Assembly (NCBI RefSeq): GCF_007005445.1
Contig: NZ_CP041387.1
Location: 806,001 to 870,000, forward strand
Length of the DNA stretch: 64,000 nt
Direction of reading: 5' to 3'
Origin: Rhodopseudomonas palustris
Lineage (GTDB): Bacteria > Pseudomonadota > Alphaproteobacteria > Rhizobiales > Xanthobacteraceae
Positions 17,288-24,209 of this stretch are shown piece after piece. The position numbers and the translations under genes were made by a program. The notes beneath the pieces are model-generated. The model ran no database searches. It worked only from the letters and a program-made list of their open reading frames with translations, and was not told the DNA's origin. Each line of letters opens with the position of its first letter. Position 1 is the stretch's first letter.

Positions 17288-18061
17288 TCAGCGCTCGACG
17301 AACGCCTTCTCGACCACGAAGTGGCCGGGCTCGCTGTGATTGCCTTCGCGGAAGCCGCGCTCGCTCAGCATCGCCGGCAGTTCGGCGAGCATCGCCGGGT
17401 TGCCGCACAGCATCACCCGGTCGGATTCGAGGTCGAGCCCGGACTGGCCGAGATCGTCGAACAACTGGCCCGACGCGATCAGATCGGTGACACGACCGCG
17501 GTTGCGGAACGGCTCGCGGGTCACGGTCGGGTAGTAGTGCAGCTTGTCGCGAATCAGGTCGCCGAGGAACTCGTGGTCCCGCAGGCCCTCGACCAACTGC
17601 TCGCCATAGGCCAGCTCGGGAATCTGCCGGCAGCCGTGGACCAGCACGATGGATTCGTAGATGTCGTAGATCTCCAGATCCTTGATCAGGCTGGCGAACG
17701 GCGCCAGCCCGGTGCCGGTCGACAGCAGCAGCAGCCGCCTGCCGGGAATCAAGTTGCCGGCGATCAGCGTTCCGGTCGCCTTGCGCCCGACCAGGATCTG
17801 GTCGCCCTGCTTGATCTTTTGAAGCCGCGACGTCAGCGGACCATCGGGCACCTTGATGCTGAAGAATTCCAGCTCTTCTTCGTGATTGGCGCTCGCCATG
17901 CTGTAGGCGCGCATCAGCGGCCGGCCGTCGACTTCGAGACCGATCATCGCGAACTGGCCGCTCTGGAACCGGAATCCAGGGTCGCGCGTCGCGGTGAAAC
18001 TGAACAGCGAGTCGGTCCAATGCCTGACCGACAACACCGTTTCGGTTTGGAATGCACTCAT
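17288..18061 (-). CDS. fpr: Ferredoxin-NADP+ reductase
   Basis: 257 residues with AGGAG before the ATG. RAYSMAS at 51-57 is the FAD-binding motif, STGTGLAPF at 114-122 the NADP-binding motif, and the end AFVER matches bacterial subclass I reductases. It moves electrons between NADPH and ferredoxin in the cytoplasm. It lies directly upstream of the AprBA-like genes on the same strand, with a 109-bp gap that contains a CAACTAAT site. A role in feeding that enzyme is therefore likely. The symbol is by family resemblance. Confidence 0.85.
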   Translation of the reverse strand: MSAFQTETVLSVRHWTDSLFSFTATRDPGFRFQSGQFAMIGLEVDGRPLMRAYSMASANHEEELEFFSIKVPDGPLTSRLQKIKQGDQILVGRKATGTLIAGNLIPGRRLLLLSTGTGLAPFASLIKDLEIYDIYESIVLVHGCRQIPELAYGEQLVEGLRDHEFLGDLIRDKLHYYPTVTREPFRNRGRVTDLIASGQLFDDLGQSGLDLESDRVMLCGNPAMLAELPAMLSERGFREGNHSEPGHFVVEKAFVER

Positions 18062-18154
18062 CGTCTTCTCCTCACGCGCAGGTGATCTCCTGCGTCCGAT
18101 GAGACGATGTCGCGGATATCGACCCCTCTTCGCAATTTCGAAATCGCGGTCGCC

Positions 18155-18168
18155 GTCAATTAGTTGCA
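18155..18168. promoter_or_regulatory. Candidate Crp/Fnr-type operator upstream of the reductase
   Basis: In the reductase orientation this reads TGCAACTAATTGAC, sharing CAACTAATTG exactly with the site at 17247. It is about 95 bp before the reductase start. A perfect ATTTCGAAAT palindrome lies close by in the same divergent region. Confidence 0.5.
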
Positions 18169-18224
18169 AAATTTCCCGAAGAACTCCTCCAAGAGGAGCG
18201 GCGTGCTGTTTTTCCGCGGATCTG

Positions 18225-18238
18225 AGCAATTTGTTGCT
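18225..18238. promoter_or_regulatory. Palindrome AGCAA-N4-TTGCT upstream of DUF971 gene
   Basis: A perfect 5-bp inverted repeat with a 4-base centre. Read on the minus strand (AGCAACAAATTGCT) it differs from the GCAACTAATTG core by one base. It is 56 bp before the DUF971 start, a usual place for a Crp/Fnr-family site. Confidence 0.55.
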
Positions 18239-18293
18239 AGGCCCGATGCGGCCTCGTGCCTAGCCTCGGGCCCTTGCGACAGGAGGGATCCTC

Positions 18294-18584
18294 ATGGTGA
18301 CAGTGCACGCTTCCAGCGAAGTCGAGGCCGATCTAGCGTCCTTGACGGTGCAGATCGCGGATGGCCGCACAGCCGCCCTGCCTGCCGAGCGGCTGCGGCT
18401 CGCATGCAAATGCGCCTACTGCACGCGGGCGCGGATCGACGGCCGTTTCCCGGCCGAGTTTCCCGGCGCGGCGATCGTTGCAGTCCGCGATCTCGGCTAC
18501 GGGCTCAACCTGCAGTTTTCCGACGGCCACGATCGCGGCATTTATCCGCACGCCTATCTGGCGACGCTGATCGACGCCGACTGA
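18294..18584 (+). CDS. DUF971 (GBBH-like N-terminal domain) protein
   Basis: 96 residues with AGGAGGGATCC before the ATG. It shows the family core: LRLACKCAYCTRA with a CxC-x2-C cysteine set, and LQFSDGHDRGIYPHAYL. Related domains occur in gamma-butyrobetaine hydroxylase and are often joined or next to ApbC/Mrp iron-sulfur carriers. A metal-binding or iron-sulfur role for the adjacent redox enzyme is a guess from context. It is divergent from the reductase gene and precedes the Crp/Fnr regulator by 80 bp. Confidence 0.82.
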   Translation: MVTVHASSEVEADLASLTVQIADGRTAALPAERLRLACKCAYCTRARIDGRFPAEFPGAAIVAVRDLGYGLNLQFSDGHDRGIYPHAYLATLIDAD

Positions 18585-18664
18585 GGCGGCACATTCATCC
18601 TGATCGCTGGCACGAACATTGCTCCGCATCTGGTCGGTCTGATCAACGCGAGAGGCAAATCATC

Positions 18665-19444
18665 GTGCTGCAGGCAGCCAAATCGGCAGCGGAGTCGACG
18701 TCCACCCTCGGCCCGGCGCGCGTCGGAACGGGCCGATCGCTTCTGCTCACCGAAAGCCACCAACCCACCGCCGGACCGCCTTCGCTGATCGACCGGCTCA
18801 GCCTGCGCGAGCGCGAGCTGGTCCTCAAGCAGGGCCGCCGCAAAGTCCTCAATCGCGGCCAGACGCTGTTCAGCCAAGGCGCGCGGCACGACGGCATCTT
18901 CCTGATCGAGAGCGGCCGAATCCGGGTGTTCTACACCTCGCCGCAGGGCCGCGAGATCACGCTGGCATACTGGCACATCGGCAATTTCGTCGGCGGTCCG
19001 GAAGTGTTCGACACCGGCGTGCATCAATGGTCCGGCGTCGCCGCCACCAATGCCGCCGTCGTGCATCTGCCGGGGAGGGAACTACGCTCGCTGGTTGCGG
19101 AGGTTCCGAATCTCGCGATCGGCCTGATCGAGGGATTGAGCTTCAAGGGCAAATGCTACTCGGCGCTCGCGCAGATGCTGGGAACGCGCTCGATCACCCA
19201 GCGGCTGGCGCATTTGCTGCTGCAACTGGTCGACCTTTACGGAGTGGATGATGCCGACGGCAAGGTGATTGCAGTCGCATTCACCCACGCCGACATCGCC
19301 CACCTGGTCGGTGCGACACGGCAATGGGTCACGATCAGTCTGCGGCGAATGCAGGAGAAGCGCATCGTCCAGACCCGGCGCTCGCAGATCGTCGTCTGCC
19401 GGCCCGATATCCTCGAGGAGATGCGCGGCCACGCGACCGACTGA
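18665..19444 (+). CDS. Crp/Fnr family transcriptional regulator
   Basis: 259 residues from the GTG at 18665, preceded by AGAGG. The N-terminal cyclic-nucleotide-binding fold (about 50-165, including GIFLIESGRIRVFYTSPQGREITLAYW) is followed by a Crp-type helix-turn-helix (about 200-225, HADIAHLVGATRQWVTISLRRM). FNR's N-terminal cysteines are absent and Cys occurs only in the dimer-helix region, so it is not an oxygen-labile FNR. The effector is unknown. It probably controls the redox genes and the importer on either side through the CAA-N4-TTG sites. Confidence 0.85.
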   Translation: MLQAAKSAAESTSTLGPARVGTGRSLLLTESHQPTAGPPSLIDRLSLRERELVLKQGRRKVLNRGQTLFSQGARHDGIFLIESGRIRVFYTSPQGREITLAYWHIGNFVGGPEVFDTGVHQWSGVAATNAAVVHLPGRELRSLVAEVPNLAIGLIEGLSFKGKCYSALAQMLGTRSITQRLAHLLLQLVDLYGVDDADGKVIAVAFTHADIAHLVGATRQWVTISLRRMQEKRIVQTRRSQIVVCRPDILEEMRGHATD

Positions 19445-19511
19445 CCTCTCTGCCTATGCAAATGGCTCTTAGAAGCAAAATTGCCCAAGGAGTGCGCAAC
19501 CCGTCTTTAGC

Positions 19512-19525
19512 GGCAACTAATCCAC
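19512..19525. promoter_or_regulatory. Candidate operator upstream of the importer operon
   Basis: GGCAACTAATCCAC keeps the CAACTAAT core but loses the right TTG half. It sits about 84 bp before the binding-protein start, in the same gene-relative orientation as the sites at 17247 and 18155. A GCAA-AA-TTGC palindrome at 19475-19484 lies slightly upstream. Confidence 0.4.
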
Positions 19526-19608
19526 CCGATGGTCCAGTCCGGATTTGCTCTAAACGACCCGGCTACCAATCATGGCGACATCAGCCATCCAAGCGAACGG
19601 GGATGAGA

Positions 19609-21024
19609 ATGGTCAGCCGCTTTCAGAAAATCGTCGTATCGGTCGCCTGCCTCACATGGATCTCGGCCCTGCCGGCCACCGCAGAAACGATCACCATCGG
19701 GATCGGCACCCAGGATACCACGACCAACACGGTCACCGCCGGCACGGTGATCCGGCAGCTTCATCTGCTGGAGAAGTATCTCCCCACGACCGGCAAATAC
19801 GCCAATGTGAAGTTCGAGATCGAATGGCAGAACTTCACCTCCGGCCCGCCGGTCACCAACGGGATGATGGCGAACAAGCTGCAGTTCGGCATCATGGGCG
19901 ACTATCCGCTGATCGTGAACGGCTTCACTTTTCAGAACAATCCCGAGAGCAAGAGCCGGCTGATCTCGATCGCCGCCTACAGCATGGCGGGGTCCGGCAA
20001 CGGCATCGTCGTCCACAAGGACTCGCCCTACTACGAGCTGTCAGATCTGAAGGGCAAGCTGGTCAGCGTTCCGTTCGGCTCGGCGGCGCACGGCATGGTG
20101 CTCAAGGCGCTGCAGGATCGCGGCTATCCGGCGGACTATTTCCAACTGGTGAGCCAGAGCCCCGAAGTCGGCTCCACCAACCTGCAGGAGAAGAAGATCG
20201 ACGCTCACGCCGACTTCGTCCCGTTCGCCGAGCTGTTGCCGTTCCGCGGCTACGCCCGCAAGATCTTCGACGGCGTCGAGACCAACCTGCCGACCTTCCA
20301 CGGCACCGTGGTCCGCACCGATTTCGCCGAAAAGTATCCGGAAGTCGTCGTTGCCTATCTCAAGGCGGAAATCGCCGCCAATCAATGGCTGCGCCAGGAT
20401 CCGAAGGCCGCCGCCGAGAAGATCGGGGACTGGACCGGGATCAACAAGGAGGTGGTGTATATCTTCCTCGGCCCGAGCGGCAACATGACCACCGATCCGA
20501 CCATTAAGCCGGCGCTGATTGACGCCGCCGCGACCGACGTCAAGGTGCTGCAGAGCCTCGGCCGGATGAAGGAGTTCGATCCGAAGACATGGATCGACGA
20601 CAGCTATGTCCGCAAGGCCTATGCGGAGATGAAGCTGGACTACGACAAGGAACTCGCCTCGACCGCCAACTACGAGATTTCCGGCCAGGACAAGTTCTGC
20701 AACAAGCCGATCGGGGAGCCGCGCAAGGCCGGCGAGGTCTGGGTCGATGGCGAAGGCATCCTGCCGTTCTCGAGCACGCAGTGCACGCTCGGCGCGTATG
20801 CGGACTTCAAGGCCAAGAGCAAGAAGATCAACGTCGCTTATGTGTTCGACGCCTCCCGCGGCATCAAGCTGTTCGCCGACCAGGCGTTCTACGCCGCCGG
20901 CAAGGGCGAGATTGTGCCGTTCCTGCTGAAGAAGGACGCCGAGGCCTACGCCGGCAAGATCAGCGGCAAGGTGGTCGGCTTCGACGAAGCGGTGAAGCTG
21001 GCGATGGCGGGAGACCGCACGTGA
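19609..21024 (+). CDS. SsuA/NMT1-type ABC binding protein with C-terminal NosL-like domain
   Basis: 471 residues from the ATG at 19609 (GGGG six bases upstream; the ATG at 19603 lies directly on that site). The signal peptide ends PATA before ETITIG. Residues about 26-350 form a nitrate/sulfonate/taurine-type binding protein. Residues 355-471 are extra: FCNKP at Cys364, a VDG stretch, PFSSTQC, AYVF and DAEAYAGKISGKVVGFDEA follow the pattern of NosL, the copper-binding accessory protein of nitrous oxide reductase. The NosL-type CxM site is not intact. The fusion is assigned by pattern; ligand unknown. It is the first gene of a three-gene importer operon. Confidence 0.8.
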   Translation: MVSRFQKIVVSVACLTWISALPATAETITIGIGTQDTTTNTVTAGTVIRQLHLLEKYLPTTGKYANVKFEIEWQNFTSGPPVTNGMMANKLQFGIMGDYPLIVNGFTFQNNPESKSRLISIAAYSMAGSGNGIVVHKDSPYYELSDLKGKLVSVPFGSAAHGMVLKALQDRGYPADYFQLVSQSPEVGSTNLQEKKIDAHADFVPFAELLPFRGYARKIFDGVETNLPTFHGTVVRTDFAEKYPEVVVAYLKAEIAANQWLRQDPKAAAEKIGDWTGINKEVVYIFLGPSGNMTTDPTIKPALIDAAATDVKVLQSLGRMKEFDPKTWIDDSYVRKAYAEMKLDYDKELASTANYEISGQDKFCNKPIGEPRKAGEVWVDGEGILPFSSTQCTLGAYADFKAKSKKINVAYVFDASRGIKLFADQAFYAAGKGEIVPFLLKKDAEAYAGKISGKVVGFDEAVKLAMAGDRT

Positions 21025-21908
21025 GCAGCCCCGCCCTGATGACGTCGCGCGACCGGATGGCGGCGACCGCCGCCCCGGTCGCCCCACGCGAAGCCGGCCC
21101 GCCGGCTTTCGCAACGCGCGCATCGCGCTGGTACCGGCTCAACCAGAACAGGCTGCGCGCCGGATTGATCGGCATCGTGTCGCTGCTGCTGTTTCTTCTG
21201 GCGTGGCATCTGCTGACGACCTACCGGGTCGTGATGTTCGTGAAGTTCACCAACGTCCCGACGCCGCTCGCGGTGTACGAGAGCTTCACCCGCGCGATGC
21301 ACGATCCGAAATTCCTGATGCACGTGCTGCTGAGCTGCCGCCGGATCTTCTTCGGTTTCGCGCTGGCGGCGATCGTCGGGGTGCCGCTCGGCCTGATCAT
21401 GGGACGCTTTCGCCTGGTGCACGAGTTCGTGTTTCCGGTCGCCGAGGTGATGCGGCCGATTCCGGCGATCGCCTGGGTGCCGATGGCGATCATGCTGTGG
21501 CCGACCAATGAGCAGAGCATCGTGTTCATCACCTTCATCGGGGCGTTCTTTCCGATCCTGGTCAACACGCTGCACGGCATGACGCTGGTCGATCCGGTGC
21601 TGGTGCGGGCCGCCAAATGTCTCGGCGCGCGCGAGGCATCGATCTTCCGCGAGGTGTATTTCCCGGCCGCGCTGCCGCACATCTTCACCGGACTGACCGT
21701 CGGGATGGGCGTCGCCTGGGTGTCGCTGATCGCCGCCGAGATGATCTCCGGCCAGTTCGGCATCGGTTACTTCACCTGGGAAGCCTACTCGCTGGTGCAG
21801 TATCCCGACATCGCCCTCGGCATGATCGCAATCGGCGTGCTCGGGCTCGGCTCCAGCCTGCTGATCCGCTCCGCCGGAACGCTGGTGATGCCATGGAGGT
21901 CGCGATGA
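21021..21908 (+). CDS. ABC transporter permease (SsuC/TauC type)
   Basis: 295 residues from the GTG at 21021, overlapping the binding-protein stop (GTGA). Six hydrophobic segments follow a 40-residue cytoplasmic head. The EAA-type loop for ATPase docking is GAREASIFREVYFPAALPHIFTG. It forms the inner-membrane channel with the next gene's ATPase. Confidence 0.88.
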   Translation: MSSPALMTSRDRMAATAAPVAPREAGPPAFATRASRWYRLNQNRLRAGLIGIVSLLLFLLAWHLLTTYRVVMFVKFTNVPTPLAVYESFTRAMHDPKFLMHVLLSCRRIFFGFALAAIVGVPLGLIMGRFRLVHEFVFPVAEVMRPIPAIAWVPMAIMLWPTNEQSIVFITFIGAFFPILVNTLHGMTLVDPVLVRAAKCLGAREASIFREVYFPAALPHIFTGLTVGMGVAWVSLIAAEMISGQFGIGYFTWEAYSLVQYPDIALGMIAIGVLGLGSSLLIRSAGTLVMPWRSR

Positions 21909-22777
21909 GCCAGTCTGCTCCCGAGGCCCGTCAGGGCCGGATCGAAGTCCGCGATTTCGCGCTGCGTTACGAGACGATCGACGGCTCAGTGGAGGCCGTC
22001 ACCGACACGCAGATCCATGTCGAGCCCGGCGAATTCGTCTCCATCGTGGGACCGTCCGGCTGTGGCAAGTCCACGCTGCTGAATGCGGTGGCCGGCTTCC
22101 TGAAGCCGACCAGCGGCGTCGTCACGGTCGATGGCGAGAAGGTGACCGGGCCGAGCGCCGAGCGCGGCATGGTGTTCCAGCAATACTCGTTGTTCCCATG
22201 GAAGACCGTGCGCGAGAACGTCGAGTTCGGCCTGAAGATGCGCGGCATGTCCCGCTTCGAGCGCGAACGGGCGGCGCGCACGCTGCTCGGCCTCGCCGGG
22301 CTCGAGGCGTTCGAGAAGCACTATCCGGAGCGGCTGTCCGGCGGCATGAAGCAGCGCGTCGGCATCGTCCGGGCGCTCGCGACCGGGCCGAAGGTGCTGC
22401 TGCTCGACGAGCCGTTCGGCGCGCTCGACGCCCAGACCCGCATCATCATGCAGCAGATCCTCACCAACATGTGGCAGCGGCTGAAGATCTCGGTGCTGTT
22501 CGTCACCCACGACATCGACGAGGCGATCTTCCTGTCGGACCGTGTGTATTGCATGACGGCGCGGCCCGGCTCGATCAAGGCCGAGATCCGGATTCCGCTG
22601 GAACGGCCGCGGCAGCAGTCGATGATGATGTCGTCGGAATTCCTGGCGCTGCGGCGCGGATTGATGTCGCTGATCCGCGAGGAGAGCCTGAAGGCGATGG
22701 GCGGCGAGATCACCGATCTCGGCATGCAGGGGCTCAGCATCGAGCTGCAGGGCCATTCGCTGCCGGAGGTGCTTTAG
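21905..22777 (+). CDS. ABC transporter ATP-binding protein (SsuB/TauB type)
   Basis: 290 residues; its ATG overlaps the permease stop (ATGA). Walker A is GPSGCGKST at 49-57, signature LSGGM at 144-148, Walker B LLLDEP ending at 170, and the switch histidine is in FVTHDIDEA. It energises the importer for the unidentified ligand of the SsuA/NosL-like binding protein. A GC hairpin follows. Confidence 0.9.
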   Translation: MSQSAPEARQGRIEVRDFALRYETIDGSVEAVTDTQIHVEPGEFVSIVGPSGCGKSTLLNAVAGFLKPTSGVVTVDGEKVTGPSAERGMVFQQYSLFPWKTVRENVEFGLKMRGMSRFERERAARTLLGLAGLEAFEKHYPERLSGGMKQRVGIVRALATGPKVLLLDEPFGALDAQTRIIMQQILTNMWQRLKISVLFVTHDIDEAIFLSDRVYCMTARPGSIKAEIRIPLERPRQQSMMMSSEFLALRRGLMSLIREESLKAMGGEITDLGMQGLSIELQGHSLPEVL

Positions 22778-22785
22778 CCGGATAA

Positions 22786-22813
22786 GGCCGCTCCGAGAAT
22801 CCCGGAGCCGGCC
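22786..22813. terminator. GC hairpin between convergent genes
   Basis: GGCCGCTCCG pairs with CGGAGCCGGCC with one bulged base and a 7-base loop. There is no T-run, so termination is only inferred from its place between converging genes. Confidence 0.4.
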
Positions 22814-22834
22814 CGTCATGCAGCCTCGGCGGCG

Positions 22835-24043
22835 CTAACCGATGGCGCCCGATGCGCGCAGCGCCTTGATGGTGGCGTCGTCGTAGCCCGCGCCGCGCAG
22901 CACCTCGTCGCTGTGCTCGCCGAGCGCCGGCGGCATCCGCGGCCGGGTCTTGGCGCTGCCTTCGATCCAGATCGGGCTGTTGATGGTCAGCGTGGTGTCG
23001 TTCTCGAACGGCACCAGCACTTCGTTCTCGATCAACTGCTTGTCGGTGGTGATGTCGTCGAGAATGCCGACGACGCCGAACACCAGACCGGTGCCGTCGA
23101 GCGCCTTGCGCCACTCGGCGAGATCGCGCGTGGCAAAGATCTCGTCGAAGATGCCGATCAGTTCGATCGAACGGGCGTGGCGGTCCGCCTTGGTGGCGAA
23201 GCGCGGATCGTCGGTGAGATCCTCGCGGCCGAGGCACTTCGTCAGCGTCGGCCACTGCTTCTCTTCGTTGAGCAGCGACAGGATCAGCCAGCGGCCGTTG
23301 CGGCAGCGATAGTGATTGGCCACCGCGTTGAGCGCGCGCTCGCGCGGCCGCCGCGGCTGGAATTCGGCGCCGACCAGCTTGGCCTGCGCCAGCACGCTGG
23401 TCGACCACAGCCCGTTGGCCATCAGGTTCGACTTCACCTCGCTGCCTTTGCCGGTGCGCTCGCGCTTGTACAAAGCGGTGACGATCGCGCCGAACAGCGA
23501 CATCGCGCAGGGGTGGTCGCCCATGCCGGCGACCGAGCGCGCCGGAGTGGAGTCTTCGTCGGCGCGCACCAGGTCCATCATGCCCGAGCGCGCCCACCAG
23601 GCGTTGCTGTCGAAGCCGGGCTTGTTGGCTTCCTCGCCGCGCTCGCCATAGCCGGTGAAGCTCGCATAGATCAGCCGCTCGTTCAGCGGCGCGAGATCCG
23701 CATAAGCGACGCCGAGCCGCGCCCGCACCGGCGGCGGGAAGTTGGTGATGAACACGTCGGCCTCGGCGACCAGCTTGCGCAGCACCTCTTTGCCCTCGGG
23801 TTTGGCGAGGTCGAGCGCGAGGCTGCGCTTGTTACGGGCCTCCAGCATCCACGCGTAGTTGCGGTCGCTGATCGGATAGCCCGGCAGGTTCGGCAGGTTG
23901 CGATAGGGATCGCCGGCCCCCGGCGGTTCGATCTTGATGACGTCGGCGCCAAAATCGGACAGCACGGTCGCGGCCGCCGGTGCAGCAATGAAACTCGCGC
24001 AATCCAGCACCTTGAGGCCGCTGAAGATGCCGTTGTCGTCCAT
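22835..24043 (-). CDS. CaiB/BaiF (class III) CoA-transferase
   Basis: 402 residues, the family length. The N-terminal region LSDFGADVIKIEPPGAGDPYR is the CoA-binding signature, and GMGDHPCAM holds the conserved aspartate that forms the acyl intermediate. The enzyme swaps CoA between carboxylic acids; substrates vary widely (carnitine, formate/oxalate, aromatic acids). It is a single gene converging with the importer operon, so context gives no substrate. Confidence 0.88.
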   Translation of the reverse strand: MDDNGIFSGLKVLDCASFIAAPAAATVLSDFGADVIKIEPPGAGDPYRNLPNLPGYPISDRNYAWMLEARNKRSLALDLAKPEGKEVLRKLVAEADVFITNFPPPVRARLGVAYADLAPLNERLIYASFTGYGERGEEANKPGFDSNAWWARSGMMDLVRADEDSTPARSVAGMGDHPCAMSLFGAIVTALYKRERTGKGSEVKSNLMANGLWSTSVLAQAKLVGAEFQPRRPRERALNAVANHYRCRNGRWLILSLLNEEKQWPTLTKCLGREDLTDDPRFATKADRHARSIELIGIFDEIFATRDLAEWRKALDGTGLVFGVVGILDDITTDKQLIENEVLVPFENDTTLTINSPIWIEGSAKTRPRMPPALGEHSDEVLRGAGYDDATIKALRASGAIG

Positions 24044-24209
24044 GCGCGTGAGCTCCCTCGTGCTTTTGTTATTTCGTTGTCCGGAAATTCACGCGGATCG
24101 CGCCGTTCCGGCTGCTCGACGCATATGAACCGGGTTGTCGGGACGACGCAATATTGGAACCTGCATGGAGGCCTTCCGACAGCGCGCGCAGTTCTTGGCG
24201 TGACGTCGG

